The notes: generated by a model not told the origin, from the sequence alone. 64,000 nt of DNA from Gemmatimonadota bacterium (GCA_009841265.1 VXMB01000014.1:417490-481489); one strand, 5' to 3'. Positions 1-9,959 are shown, counted from the first letter of the stretch. Translations and numbers: made by a program.

Positions 1-1
1 T

Positions 2-1006
2 TGCGCGTACTCGTTCAACACGGGATACGACGCCTTTCAGCTCATGGACATGGCCGTCCAACACGGCCTTGGCGGCGTGGAGTTTCCTCCCGACGACTGC
101 CTCCCCGATCTGTCCCCGGCCTCGCTGGAGCGGGCCCGTGCCCGGGCCGCGGAGAGCGGGTTGTACGTCGTGGCGGACGGCGGCCAGGTCGAGGGCGAAA
201 TGTTGCGGCGCCTGATACCCGCGGCCGCTGGGCTCGGTGCTTCGACATTGCGCGTGGTCATGAGCGGCGTCCTCGGCGGTGACCGCCGCCCGCTGTCGGG
301 CCGGTGGATCGCCCATCTCGTCGGGTGCAGGGACATTCTGCACGCGGCGCTGCCCCTGGCCGAGGAACACGGGGTGACCATCGCGGTGGAGAACCACTCG
401 GACGCCACGTCCCACGACATGCGCTGGCTCTGCGAAGAACTGGACAGCGCGTGCATCGGCATCACGCTCGATGTGGGCAACGTGCTGGCGGTCTGCGAGG
501 AACCCTTCGGATACACGGAACGCATCCTCCCTTATCTGAAGCATGTCCACCTCAAGGATTACACGATCCATCCGTCCGACGAGGGGTACCGCATCGCGCG
601 GTGTTCGCTGGGCAGCGGCGTGGTCGACTACCCCGGCCTGCTTTCCCTGATCGACGGATACCGGGGCCAGCGAGGCCCGGCGGACCGGTCCGGCCAGCCA
701 GGATCGGACGGACAGCGCGGCGGAGTAACGAAAACCATCGAACTGGGCGCCATCTACGCCCGGCACGTGCGCATGCTCATGGATGACTACTGGGCGGAAT
801 ACCCCGATCGCGATATCAGGGACCTGCTGCCGTTTCTGCGGCTGTACTGGTCCCACGTCCGGCCCGTCGGGGAAGACTGGCGCACGCCCAGGGAGAAGGA
901 TGAATCCACCGAGGCCCTGAAAGCATACGAGACGCGCGAGTTCGAAGAAAGCGTGGCCTATCTGAAGGAAATCGGAGCCGTTCAGGCGGGCTCCGGCACA
1001 TCCTGA
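2..1006 (+). CDS. Sugar phosphate isomerase/epimerase, TIM barrel, 5' end outside window
   Basis: The reading frame is open from base 2 and has no start before the window edge, so the N-terminus is missing; the first ATG (44) is probably internal because good family-like sequence precedes it. The protein matches the xylose isomerase-like/AP endonuclease 2 TIM-barrel family. The expected metal ligands are visible in order: Glu in TIAVENH, Asp in TLDVGN and His in HVHLKDY. Such proteins isomerise or epimerise sugars or sugar acids; the substrate cannot be read from sequence. The C-terminal third (after about 640) holds a low-complexity Gly/Arg/Gln insertion and a tail unlike the core. An 82-bp gap separates it from the sugar-phosphate isomerase that follows. 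Confidence 0.8.
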   Translation, partial: CAYSFNTGYDAFQLMDMAVQHGLGGVEFPPDDCLPDLSPASLERARARAAESGLYVVADGGQVEGEMLRRLIPAAAGLGASTLRVVMSGVLGGDRRPLSGRWIAHLVGCRDILHAALPLAEEHGVTIAVENHSDATSHDMRWLCEELDSACIGITLDVGNVLAVCEEPFGYTERILPYLKHVHLKDYTIHPSDEGYRIARCSLGSGVVDYPGLLSLIDGYRGQRGPADRSGQPGSDGQRGGVTKTIELGAIYARHVRMLMDDYWAEYPDRDIRDLLPFLRLYWSHVRPVGEDWRTPREKDESTEALKAYETREFEESVAYLKEIGAVQAGSGTS

Positions 1007-1055
1007 ACCAGGCGGCAGATCCTTGAGCTTCTCCCATCAAACCGGCGACCATATC

Positions 1056-1085
1056 GAATAGAAAGCGGTTGAATAGAAAGCGGTT
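1056..1085. repeat. Two tandem 15-bp repeats
   Basis: The unit GAATAGAAAGCGGTT occurs twice head to tail immediately before the start codon of the isomerase at 1089. It replaces any clear ribosome binding site there. It may be simple slippage. Confidence 0.7.
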
Positions 1086-1088
1086 GAA

Positions 1089-2147
1089 ATGAATATGACG
1101 CGCCTGGACCAATCCGACATGCACGGGTCCATCGGATCGATACCCGACCAAATGGAGGCGGCCTGGGAGGCCATGGCGGGACGCACTTTCCCCGACGCCT
1201 GCCGGAATGTCAATCACGTGGTCCTGTCGGGCATGGGCGGATCGGCCCTGGGCGCCCACCTGATACAGGACGTCTTTCGCGACCGTCTGCGCGTGCCGGT
1301 GACCGTCGTATCCGATTATACGGCCCCTTCGTGGATCGACGAGCGGACTCTTATCGTGCTGTCCAGCTACTCCGGCGGCACGGAGGAAGTGATGGCCATG
1401 GCGGAGCACGGCGTGTCCAACGGGATACCGATGATCGCCCTCACCACGGGAGGCGACCTGGAAACGTTCGCCGGGCGCCATGGACTGCCGGCCGTGGTGT
1501 TCGGCAGCGAGCTCAACACCTGCGGGCAGCCGCGGATCGGCCTGGGCTACGCGGTCACCTACCTCCTGGCGATGTTCCGGCAACTGGGGTTCGTGGAGCT
1601 GGCCGAAACCGAGGTGACGAGCGCCCTCATGCTGCTCCGGGAGACCAACCCGGTTTACGCTGCGCCCGGTGAGGAGAACCCCGCCCATGAGTTGGCCTCG
1701 GCCACGCGGGGGAAGTCGATCCTGATCATGGCTTCCGAGCATCTCACGGGCAACGCCCACATCCTGGCCAACCAGTGGAACGAGAACGCCAAGAACCTGG
1801 CCGTCTGGTTCGCCATACCGGAATTGAATCACCATTTGCTCGAAGGGATGACCCACCCCGCGGAGCACCGAGACGGACTCGCCGCCGTGCTCATCCAGTC
1901 CGGCCTGTACGATCCGCGCAACCGGCGCCGCCACGAGATCACCCGCACGCTGCTCGAGAAGCAGGGGATCGCGTGTTCCGTCGTAACGCCCCGGGGAGAG
2001 ACGGCGCTCGAGCAGGCCTGCGACCTGCTTCTGCTCGGTGCCTACGCCAGTTTCTACCAGGCAATTATGAACGACGTCGATCCGTCGCCCATTCCCTGGG
2101 TCGATCAGTTCAAGCAACTGATGGCTTCGAGAGACGGTAAGGTATGA
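1089..2147 (+). CDS. Bifunctional phosphoglucose/phosphomannose isomerase (SIS domain)
   Basis: The 352-residue protein interconverts fructose-6-P with glucose-6-P and mannose-6-P in the cytoplasm, judged by its similarity to the archaeal/bacterial bifunctional PGI/PMI family, which is about this length. The SIS motifs VLSGMGGSALG and VLSSYSGGTEE lie in the first third. The C-terminal PGI motif NENAKNLAVW...PELNHHLLEG carries the histidine region used in ring opening. The stop overlaps the next start in an ATGA arrangement (2144-2147), so translation is probably coupled to the reductase fusion. An alternative start is the ATG at 1095. The assignment is firm at family level. Confidence 0.88.
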   Translation: MNMTRLDQSDMHGSIGSIPDQMEAAWEAMAGRTFPDACRNVNHVVLSGMGGSALGAHLIQDVFRDRLRVPVTVVSDYTAPSWIDERTLIVLSSYSGGTEEVMAMAEHGVSNGIPMIALTTGGDLETFAGRHGLPAVVFGSELNTCGQPRIGLGYAVTYLLAMFRQLGFVELAETEVTSALMLLRETNPVYAAPGEENPAHELASATRGKSILIMASEHLTGNAHILANQWNENAKNLAVWFAIPELNHHLLEGMTHPAEHRDGLAAVLIQSGLYDPRNRRRHEITRTLLEKQGIACSVVTPRGETALEQACDLLLLGAYASFYQAIMNDVDPSPIPWVDQFKQLMASRDGKV

Positions 2148-5100
2148 GTGAAATCGTCACCTACCTGCGGGGAAAGACGCTGCTGATCACCGGCGCCACC
2201 GGTTTCCTTGCGAAAGCGGTCGTGGAGAAGATCCTGCGGTGCGCCCCGGAAGTCGGCCGTATCTACCTGGTCGTCCGGGCCCGCCGGAGGAAGGACGGTA
2301 CCACGCTTACGGCGCGGGAACGGGTGGAGGAAGAGATCCTCCAGTCCGCCGCCTTCGCCCGGCTTCGCGAGACCCACGGCGATCGTTTCGCGGATATCAT
2401 GCGTGCCAAGGTCCACGCTGTCGAGGGCGACCTTACCCTGGACCACCTCGGACTGGAACCGGACCTGTACCGCCGGCTCGCGGCGGAAGTCGACGTCGTG
2501 CTCACCTGCGCGGCGTCCGTGACCTTCGACGAAGAAATCGACGCCGCGCTTCAGCTCAACACCCTCGGCGCGCGGCGCATGCTGGAATTCGCCAAATCGT
2601 GCGGCGACGCCATGCTGGTCCACGTCTCGACGGCCTATGTCAACGGCCAGACCAAGGGTCGCATTCCCGAAGCCCCGCCCCGTCCGGACTGGTCCATGGC
2701 CCAGGAAATGGGGCGAAGCGACGCGCCCTTCGACCTGGAACGGGAAATACGGGACATAATTACCAGGGCGGATGAGATCCACGACGACTCCCGGTCACCG
2801 GAACAGCAGGATCGTTTCAGGAAGATGGCGCTGCAGCAGAACCCAAACCCGACGCAGCGCTGGCTCGACGCCCAGATGGAGACCTTTCGCAAGCGCTGGC
2901 TCAAGGAACGGCTCATCGAGGAGGGCATGCGCCGCGGACAGCAGTGGGGGTGGCACGACAGCTATACCCTGACGAAGGCCATGGGCGAGCAGTTGATCGT
3001 CAAGCACCGGGGCGACCTGCCCACGGCTATCATACGGCCGTCTATCGTGGAAAGCGCGCTGGTCGAGCCCGAACCGGGATGGATCGAGGGGCTCAAGGTG
3101 GCCGACCCGCTCATCGATGCGGTGAGCAAGGGGCGCCTGCCGGACTTCCCCGGCCAGAAAGAAATGATCGTGGACATTATCCCGGTGGACATCGTGGCCA
3201 ATACGACCCTGGCGGCCATGGCGCGCACGGCCCGGGAAGGCGGGATCGGCGTGTACCACGTATCGACGGGCGACCGGAATCCCGTCCTCTTCCATCAGGC
3301 CTTCGAGCACTCATACGAGTACTTTCAAAAATACCCCCGCCTGAACCGGAACAACGAACCCATACCGATCCAGCGATGGACCTACCCGACCCTTGGCCAG
3401 TTCCGGCGCCGTTACAACCTGCGCTACGTCTACCCCCTGAACGCCGCGTTGTGGACGCTCAACCGCTTCAACCGGATCACCCTGCTGAACAACCTGAAGC
3501 GCAGAATCGCCGTGATGCAGTCGGCGATCTCGCGCATGCTGTACTACGCCGCGATCTACAGTCCCTACACGTCCCTGGAATGCACCTTCGAGACGGACCG
3601 CACGGTAGAGTTGCACGAAAGCCTGGATCCGGAGGACCGGCAGCTCTTCAGCGGCGACGTCTCCAGGATCCACTGGAAGACGTATTTCCAGGAAATCCAT
3701 ATCCCCGGCCTGAAACGCCACGTGCTGAAGACCGATGAGCCGAAGCCCGCGGTCACGGAAGAAGAGGAGGTGGCGGAGCGGTCCGGGTTCGCCCAGGCCG
3801 GGGAAGACGCCCTGCCCCATCTCGATACGCTGACGGACATACTGGCCAAGAGCGCGGACATGTACGGAGACAAGACCGCGCTGCAGATGCAGCGGGACGA
3901 TGGCTGGACCCGCTATTCCTTCAAGGACGTGTTCGCCCTGGCCGGACACATCGGCTGGCAGTGGCGGTCCAGCGGCCTGCATCCGGGCGACCGAGTCTTG
4001 CTCTACTCTGAGAACCGGCCCGAATGGGGAGTCGCCTGTTTCGCCGGGATGGTGGCCGGGGCCGTGCTCGTGCCCGTGGACCGCCGGTCGACACCCCAGG
4101 AAGTGTGGCGCATCGCCCGGTTCACCGAATCGAGGGCCATCCTCTGCACGGAAGGCGGTCACGCATTGCTCACGGCGTCGGCGGAACCCGGCGGCGAACC
4201 GGCGGAGCCCTGCGGCGACGTCATGTTCTGGAATATCGAAAACTACGGACTGCCGTTCGACGCACCTCGACGGTCCGCGACGCCCGTAACCGTGAACGAG
4301 GAGCCGCCCCCATGGGCGCCGGTAGAACCCGATTCCCCGGCCGCTATCATGTTCACCCGGGGCATGGCGGCCGAATCCCACGGCGTGGTCCTGACCCATC
4401 GGAACTTCGTTTCGAACCTGCTGTCCCTCGCCGAGATCCTGCGCGCCTACCGGACCGACCATTTCCTGTCCCTGCTGCCCATGAGCCAGGCTCTGGAGTT
4501 CACGGGCGGATTCCTCATGCCTTTCTACGCGGGGGCGACCATTACCTATACCACGTCGGTGCGGCCGAGGTCCCTGGTCGGCCTGATGGATGAAACCGGG
4601 GTCAACTGCCTGATCGCGGCGCCCCGGTTATTCGGACTGTTGCACGGGTCGCTGCGACAGACGGCCGAGAAAAACGGCGAAAGCGTCGTTTCCCGCATGC
4701 GGCTGCTGGTCAGCGGCGGCGGCACGCTCGAATCGGATCTGTACCACGCCTACCGGGAGATCGGGCTGACGATCCACGAGGGCTACGGGCTCACGGAAGC
4801 GGCCCCGGTCGTGACCGTAAATCCCATGGACCGAAGCAAGCCCTCTTCAGTCGGCGTGGCCCTGCCGGCGGTAGACGTTGAAATCCAGGCCCCCGATAAG
4901 GAAGGCAACGGCGAGATCATCGTGCGCGGGAACAACGTCATGCAGGGGTACTTCCGAAACCCAGCGGCAACGGAGAACCGCCTCCGCGGCGGGTGGCTTC
5001 ACACTGGGGACATCGGTCGCATCGACCGCGACGGCTATCTGTATATCGCGGACCGCCTGGAGCGCCTGGACCAGGCAACCGGGTCCGCCGGGTCCGCCGG

Positions 5101-5845
5101 ATCCGCGCCAGGAGGCCCAGGCGGACCGGAAGGAGCGGCCGGTCGGCGGGCGGGACGCTTCGTAAACGGCCGGGAACACGGCGCGACGGCCTTCTTCGAC
5201 GTGGACGGCACTATCGTGGATGCGACGATCGTACACTACTACGCTTTTTACAGGACCTGGGGGTATTCCGCCCCGCGGCGTCTCCTCTGGACCATCGGAT
5301 TCCTGCCGAAAGTCCTCTATTACATCGTCCTGGACAAGATCAGCAGGAGCCGTTTCATCCAGTCGTTCTACCGGCAGTACCGGGGTTTCGGTCGCGGGGA
5401 ATGCGTTTCGAGGAGCGAACAGCTTTTCGAAAAAGTCATGCGTCCACGCATGTACGCCGGGGCCGTCGATCGCATTCGGGCGCACCAGCAACGGGGCGAG
5501 CGCGTGGTCCTGGTCACCGGGTCCCTGGATTTCGTCATGGAACCGCTGGCGGAATACACCAAGTCGGACGACCTCATCGCCCTGTCCATGAAGGAAGAGG
5601 ACGGCCGGCTGACCGGCGAGACGGAAGGGCCGCCCATCGGTGACGAGGCGAAAGCCCGAATCGTCCGGGATTACGCCGAGCGCCGCGGTATCGATCTGGC
5701 CCGGTGCTATGCCTATGCCGACAGCAGTTCGGACGAGCCCATGTTGAGCGTGGTAGGACACGCCGTCGCCGTGAACCCCGGCGGAAAGCTGAAGAAGGCC
5801 GCGGATGCCGGCGGATGGGAAGTCGTGCACTGGACCCATGTATGA
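2144..5845 (+). CDS. Fatty acyl-CoA reductase / AMP-binding domain / HAD phosphatase fusion
   Basis: This 1,233-residue protein has three parts. Residues 1 to about 540 form an alcohol-forming fatty acyl-CoA reductase: Rossmann motif TGATGFL (16-22), catalytic Tyr274-x3-Lys278, and a sterile-type C-terminal domain. Residues about 555-970 match an acyl-CoA synthetase N-domain with GYGLTE (880-885) and HTGD (953-956), but the P-loop is degenerate (FTRGMAAESHG near 737) and the C-terminal subdomain with its catalytic lysine is absent. A Gly/Ser/Pro-rich linker then leads to a HAD-IB phosphatase with DVDGT (Asp1019, Asp1021), VLVTGS and a final ADSSSDEPML motif. The product is likely a fatty alcohol or other reduced lipid; the roles of the second and third domains are unknown. 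It is coupled by ATGA overlaps at both ends. Confidence 0.85.
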   Translation: MSEIVTYLRGKTLLITGATGFLAKAVVEKILRCAPEVGRIYLVVRARRRKDGTTLTARERVEEEILQSAAFARLRETHGDRFADIMRAKVHAVEGDLTLDHLGLEPDLYRRLAAEVDVVLTCAASVTFDEEIDAALQLNTLGARRMLEFAKSCGDAMLVHVSTAYVNGQTKGRIPEAPPRPDWSMAQEMGRSDAPFDLEREIRDIITRADEIHDDSRSPEQQDRFRKMALQQNPNPTQRWLDAQMETFRKRWLKERLIEEGMRRGQQWGWHDSYTLTKAMGEQLIVKHRGDLPTAIIRPSIVESALVEPEPGWIEGLKVADPLIDAVSKGRLPDFPGQKEMIVDIIPVDIVANTTLAAMARTAREGGIGVYHVSTGDRNPVLFHQAFEHSYEYFQKYPRLNRNNEPIPIQRWTYPTLGQFRRRYNLRYVYPLNAALWTLNRFNRITLLNNLKRRIAVMQSAISRMLYYAAIYSPYTSLECTFETDRTVELHESLDPEDRQLFSGDVSRIHWKTYFQEIHIPGLKRHVLKTDEPKPAVTEEEEVAERSGFAQAGEDALPHLDTLTDILAKSADMYGDKTALQMQRDDGWTRYSFKDVFALAGHIGWQWRSSGLHPGDRVLLYSENRPEWGVACFAGMVAGAVLVPVDRRSTPQEVWRIARFTESRAILCTEGGHALLTASAEPGGEPAEPCGDVMFWNIENYGLPFDAPRRSATPVTVNEEPPPWAPVEPDSPAAIMFTRGMAAESHGVVLTHRNFVSNLLSLAEILRAYRTDHFLSLLPMSQALEFTGGFLMPFYAGATITYTTSVRPRSLVGLMDETGVNCLIAAPRLFGLLHGSLRQTAEKNGESVVSRMRLLVSGGGTLESDLYHAYREIGLTIHEGYGLTEAAPVVTVNPMDRSKPSSVGVALPAVDVEIQAPDKEGNGEIIVRGNNVMQGYFRNPAATENRLRGGWLHTGDIGRIDRDGYLYIADRLERLDQATGSAGSAGSAPGGPGGPEGAAGRRAGRFVNGREHGATAFFDVDGTIVDATIVHYYAFYRTWGYSAPRRLLWTIGFLPKVLYYIVLDKISRSRFIQSFYRQYRGFGRGECVSRSEQLFEKVMRPRMYAGAVDRIRAHQQRGERVVLVTGSLDFVMEPLAEYTKSDDLIALSMKEEDGRLTGETEGPPIGDEAKARIVRDYAERRGIDLARCYAYADSSSDEPMLSVVGHAVAVNPGGKLKKAADAGGWEVVHWTHV

Positions 5846-7077
5846 AAGCCGTACAGTACATCAAGAGCGTACCCCGGTACCTGTTCGTCCGCACCCTTGG
5901 CCACCGGCGCCCCGGCTCGGCCACCGGCGCGCTGTCGTGCATCCGCATGGCGGACGTCGATCCCCCCTCGCTTCCGACGCCTGAATGGATGCAGGTCAGG
6001 CCGCTGTTGAGCGGAATCTGCGGATCGGATCTTTCCACCATTCGGGCGAAAGGCAGCCCCTATTTTTCGCCCCTGATCTCCGCGCCTTTTGTCCTGGGTC
6101 ACGAAGTGGTAGGCCAGGTGGAGGAGACCGGTGCAGGTCCCGGGGACGTTTCCCGGGGCGACCGCGTGGTGATCGAACCCGGACTCTGCTGCGCCGTCCG
6201 GGGAATCCACCCTCCTTGTCCGTCCTGCAGGGAAGGAGACTTCGGCCTGTGCGAGATGGTCATGCACGGAGACATTTCCCCAGGGATACAGACGGGGTAC
6301 TGCAGGGACACGGGCGGTGGATGGAGTACGTCTCTGGTGGCGCACCCCTTCCAGGTCCACCGGGTGCCCGATCGGCTTTCCGACGAGGAAGCGGTCCTGG
6401 TCGAGCCCTTCAGCTGCTGCCTGCACGCCGTGCTCAAGTCCTTCCCCGGTGACGACGAGACCATCCTGGTGATCGGTTGCGGCGCCGTCGGACTACTCAC
6501 CATCGCGGCCGTCCGGGCCCTGGGAGGGAAGTGCCGCATCCTCGCCGCCGCACGGTATCCCCATCAGCAGGCCCTGGCGGCCGCCCTCGGCGCCGACCGC
6601 GTCATCGACCGGGACGAAGACCTCTACAATACGGTCAGCGAAGTGACGGGGGCTGAGATCCACCGGCCCGAGATCGGGAGGCCCGTATTCATCGGCGGCG
6701 TGCACCGGACCTTCGACTGCGTCGGATCGTCGCGCACCATCGACGACGCGCTGCGGCTGACCGGCTCCGGCGGCGTCGTTACCGTCGTGGGCATGCCGGG
6801 CATTCCTTCCGGTATCGACTGGACGGCGGTTTGGTACAAGGAATTGAAGGTGCAGGGAGCCTACGCCTACGGGACGGAGGAGTACGAAGGCCGGTCCGTC
6901 CGGACCTTCGACCTGGCCATGGATCTGATCGCGTCGGAGAAGGTCGGCCTTAAACCCCTCGTGACGGACCTCTTCCCCCTGAAGGAATACCGGAAGGCCA
7001 TCGGCCGGGCCCTGGAAGCCGGCCGGCAAGGCGCCGTCAAGGTGGCCTTCGACCTGAGAAACGAACCGGGCCCGTAA
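5842..7077 (+). CDS. Zinc-dependent alcohol dehydrogenase (medium-chain)
   Basis: The start at 5842 overlaps the previous stop as ATGA and gives a 411-residue protein that begins like the family; a longer upstream frame lies inside the fusion gene. Catalytic zinc ligands appear as Cys60 in GICGSD and His87-Glu88 in LGHEVVG. A cysteine-rich lobe (CCAVRGIHPPCPSCREGDFGLC) supplies the structural zinc site. The NAD(P) site is VIGCGAVGLLTI. It resembles sorbitol or threonine dehydrogenase-like enzymes rather than simple ethanol dehydrogenases. Its coupling to the acyl-CoA reductase fusion suggests it oxidises or reduces a product of that pathway, which is inference. Confidence 0.85.
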   Translation: MKAVQYIKSVPRYLFVRTLGHRRPGSATGALSCIRMADVDPPSLPTPEWMQVRPLLSGICGSDLSTIRAKGSPYFSPLISAPFVLGHEVVGQVEETGAGPGDVSRGDRVVIEPGLCCAVRGIHPPCPSCREGDFGLCEMVMHGDISPGIQTGYCRDTGGGWSTSLVAHPFQVHRVPDRLSDEEAVLVEPFSCCLHAVLKSFPGDDETILVIGCGAVGLLTIAAVRALGGKCRILAAARYPHQQALAAALGADRVIDRDEDLYNTVSEVTGAEIHRPEIGRPVFIGGVHRTFDCVGSSRTIDDALRLTGSGGVVTVVGMPGIPSGIDWTAVWYKELKVQGAYAYGTEEYEGRSVRTFDLAMDLIASEKVGLKPLVTDLFPLKEYRKAIGRALEAGRQGAVKVAFDLRNEPGP

Positions 7078-7134
7078 GTCCGGTGGGGGCCGCGCCGAGG
7101 TTTCAACGGTAACCGTGCGAATCGGAGCACACTC

Positions 7135-8775
7135 GTGCCCTACCTGAAGTTGTTGCACGCAAAAGACCCGCAAGTCCATGTCCTGTCGAGGGATGTCACT
7201 ACCCTGGGCCGTTCCGGCGAGGCCGATATCGCCATAGGCGGCGACCGGGGCGTTTCGAAGCTCCATGCGCGAATCGAAACGGAGACGTCGGGCTACGTGA
7301 TCGCGGACCTGGGCAGCCGGAACGGGACCTACGTCAACGATCATCCAATCGGCGGCAAGCCCGCCCCGCTGCTGCCGGGTGACCGCATCAGGCTCGGACG
7401 ATCGGTTTTCGTCTTCGAGGGGGGAGAACCCGAAGAGAGTACCGATGATCTGCAAGCGCCGGCCTCCCTCTTCCGGGCGGACCAATTGCCGTACACGATG
7501 GCGGGCGGCACACCCGCCGTGAGGCACGAGGATACCGACGGACGGCTGCTGAAACTCACGGAGCTGAGCAAGGAAGTCATGACTGCCCGCAGCGAGGCCG
7601 AACTGGGCGCACTCGTGACGCGAAGCCTGCTGGATTGGCTGGAGGCGGACTGCTGCGCGATCGTCCATCCCGTTGAGACCGGGGAGGGCTACGTTTTCGA
7701 AATCCAGACGCTGGCCTCCCGGCCCGGTTACGAAGATCGGTCGATTGCGATCAGCACGACGGCGGTGAGACAGGCCCTGGAACACCGGATGGCCTCGATC
7801 ACTTCGAACGCCCTGGGGGACGAGCGGTTCAGGGACCGGCAGAGCGTGATCGTCCGCCGGCTGGTGTCCATATTATGCGTGCCCCTGTGGCATGAAGACC
7901 GGGTGTTCGGCCTGCTTTACCTCGATTCCGCGGATCCGGCCGTGGAGTTTACCGTGGACCATCTCGGGCTGGCCAGCGCGGTGGCCAACCTGACCGCCAT
8001 CAAGACCGACAACCTGCGCCTGTTCGATGCCGCCGTGGCCAAGAGCGCACTGGACAAGGAACTGGCCCTGGCCGGTGAGATCCAGGCCGGGCTGCTGCCG
8101 GGGGAAAGCTATGCCTTCAACACGCTGGCCTGCGCGGGCGCCCATGTGTCCTGCGAGGAGATCGGCGGGGATTACTATGACTTCATTCCTTATGGCGAGG
8201 ACGTCCTGACAGTGACGATCGCCGACGTCACCGGACACGGCCCGTCCAGCGCGCTACTCATGGTCGCCTGCAAGACCATGCTGACCACCCTCATCGACAT
8301 CGGCGTACCGCTGGTGGAACGCATCGGCAGGCTGAACGAGTACATACTCCATCATTCCTCGGTGAGCCAGTTCATCACCTTCTTCCACGCCGATATCGAT
8401 ACCCGGGCGAACACCCTGCGGTACTGCAACGCCGGACACAATCCGCCCATGCTCCTGTCGGGGGATGGACCGGTTCAGAAGCTGCATTCAGTCGCGCCGC
8501 CGCTGGGGATCGCCGACGTCTCCTTTGAGATGGAATCGATATCGTTTGAACCGGGAACCAAGCTGGTCATGTATACCGACGGCGTCACCGAGGCGGCCAA
8601 CGCCGAAGGCGAGCTGTACGAAGAACAAAGACTCGAGTCTCTGTTGAAGAAGCACAGGGGCCAGGATGCGGGCGCATTGAAGGACACCGTCATGGCGGCG
8701 GTGTTCGGGTATTCAGCGGGATCCCGGCAGTGTGACGACGTCACCCTGGCCGTGGTGGAGTATACCGGCACGTAA
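7135..8775 (+). CDS. FHA-GAF-PP2C (SpoIIE-type) phosphatase
   Basis: The 546-residue protein starts with GTG 57 bp after the dehydrogenase. An FHA domain fills about residues 22-95 (GRSGEADIAIGG, SKLHARIE, NGTYVND), a GAF sensor about 145-305, and a SpoIIE/RsbU PP2C domain from about 320 to the end. The metal-binding acidic motifs are present: EIGGDYYDF, DVTGHGPSSALLM and YTDGVTEA. Proteins of this type dephosphorylate anti-sigma antagonists or Ser/Thr kinase substrates; the FHA domain reads phosphothreonine. No partner kinase or anti-sigma factor gene is adjacent. There is no membrane segment, so it acts in the cytosol. Confidence 0.9.
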   Translation: MPYLKLLHAKDPQVHVLSRDVTTLGRSGEADIAIGGDRGVSKLHARIETETSGYVIADLGSRNGTYVNDHPIGGKPAPLLPGDRIRLGRSVFVFEGGEPEESTDDLQAPASLFRADQLPYTMAGGTPAVRHEDTDGRLLKLTELSKEVMTARSEAELGALVTRSLLDWLEADCCAIVHPVETGEGYVFEIQTLASRPGYEDRSIAISTTAVRQALEHRMASITSNALGDERFRDRQSVIVRRLVSILCVPLWHEDRVFGLLYLDSADPAVEFTVDHLGLASAVANLTAIKTDNLRLFDAAVAKSALDKELALAGEIQAGLLPGESYAFNTLACAGAHVSCEEIGGDYYDFIPYGEDVLTVTIADVTGHGPSSALLMVACKTMLTTLIDIGVPLVERIGRLNEYILHHSSVSQFITFFHADIDTRANTLRYCNAGHNPPMLLSGDGPVQKLHSVAPPLGIADVSFEMESISFEPGTKLVMYTDGVTEAANAEGELYEEQRLESLLKKHRGQDAGALKDTVMAAVFGYSAGSRQCDDVTLAVVEYTGT

Positions 8776-8799
8776 TACCTGCACGTCGCCGTGGATCCG

Positions 8800-9852
8800 T
8801 CAAATCCAGCCGTGATCGGTGTTTACCGGCGTGCCGGACTGCTGGTGGGTCCACTGTCCCCCGCTGGCCAGCGGCACCTCCCGGCCTGAAATGGAAGACT
8901 GCTCCGCGGCGAACAGGATCTCCATGACGTGACGGCCCCATTCTCCCGGGGTGGGCGGCTCTATGTTATCGCGTATCGCCTCGACGAACCCCTTCCACTC
9001 ATTGTACATGGGATGGGGAGGGTCGTCGAAGGGCACGTCTTCCCACCGATTGTCCTTGCCTATCCTGACGTACTTCTCGCCTGACTCGCTGAAGCGCAGC
9101 GATCCGTTGGCGCAGATCACCTGGCACTCGTGGTTGGGTCCGCCATCGGCGTAGCCGACGGCCACCGCCACGCCCGACGTGCCGTTCTTGTAACGAATGA
9201 AGGCCGTGGCGGAATCGTCCGCGGCCTGGTAGTGCGCCCGATTGCCGATGCTGGCGGAGACCGAGACCGCCTGCGAGGCCATGACCCAGGAGAGCCGGTC
9301 CACCACGTGGACCCCGTTGGTCATCCACATACCGCCGCCGTGGAACCGGCTGCGGTACTGGGGCCTGCGGCCGCCGTGCCCCCAATTCTTGGACATGTAG
9401 CACACCCCCGTGATGGCCGGTCCCAGGATGCCGGAATCCAGGATCTCCTTGGCCTTCACGCTGGTGCCGTAGAAGTGCTGCGTTAGTCCCACCATGAGCT
9501 TGACGCCGTTGGCCGCGGCGGCGACGATCATGTCGTCGCACTGGTCCAGGCTGATCGCCATGGGTTTCTCCACCAGGACGTGCTTGCCCGCGTTGCAGGC
9601 GTCCACGGTCAGCCGGTGATGCAGCTGGTGGCCGAGGACGATGGCCACCGCTTCGACCTCGTCGTCCTCAAGCAGTTCCGTGTGAGTGGCGTACCCCCTG
9701 GAGATGTCGTACCCGTCCATGTATTCGCGGCGCTTTTTCTCGAGCAGATCGGCGACCGCCACGATCTCCACGCCGTCCAGGTTCGCTATGGCCTCGCAGT
9801 GGGGACGGGCGATGCCGCCCAGTCCGATGATGCCGACGCGCAGGTTAGACAC
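8800..9852 (-). CDS. Gfo/Idh/MocA family oxidoreductase
   Basis: A 350-residue NAD(P)-dependent sugar or cyclitol dehydrogenase. The N-terminal Rossmann motif is VGIIGLGGIA and the family EKP motif is VLVEKPMAIS; the C-terminal half is the usual mixed-sheet substrate domain. The start is GTG at 9852, preceded by AAAGGAG at good spacing. It converges on the phosphatase gene and is divergent from the cyclase gene. The substrate is not predictable. Confidence 0.88.
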   Translation of the reverse strand: MSNLRVGIIGLGGIARPHCEAIANLDGVEIVAVADLLEKKRREYMDGYDISRGYATHTELLEDDEVEAVAIVLGHQLHHRLTVDACNAGKHVLVEKPMAISLDQCDDMIVAAAANGVKLMVGLTQHFYGTSVKAKEILDSGILGPAITGVCYMSKNWGHGGRRPQYRSRFHGGGMWMTNGVHVVDRLSWVMASQAVSVSASIGNRAHYQAADDSATAFIRYKNGTSGVAVAVGYADGGPNHECQVICANGSLRFSESGEKYVRIGKDNRWEDVPFDDPPHPMYNEWKGFVEAIRDNIEPPTPGEWGRHVMEILFAAEQSSISGREVPLASGGQWTHQQSGTPVNTDHGWI

Positions 9853-9930
9853 GGGTGAGGCTCCTTTGATGGGTGTGGGGAATCGGATCGACGGCGGTCG
9901 TGGCTGCCTCCGTCGCCGGTATCTTATTGT

Positions 9931-9959
9931 TTGCCAGCCGTATTCGGCCCCTGTATACT
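9931..9959 (+). promoter_or_regulatory. Sigma-70-like promoter for the exported cyclase gene
   Basis: TTGCCA, a 17-bp spacer and TATACT with a TG extension lie in the 295-bp divergent gap (9853-10147). This would give a leader of about 180 nt for the gene starting at 10148. The rest of the gap is AT-richer than its surroundings and shows no other clear feature. Confidence 0.45.
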
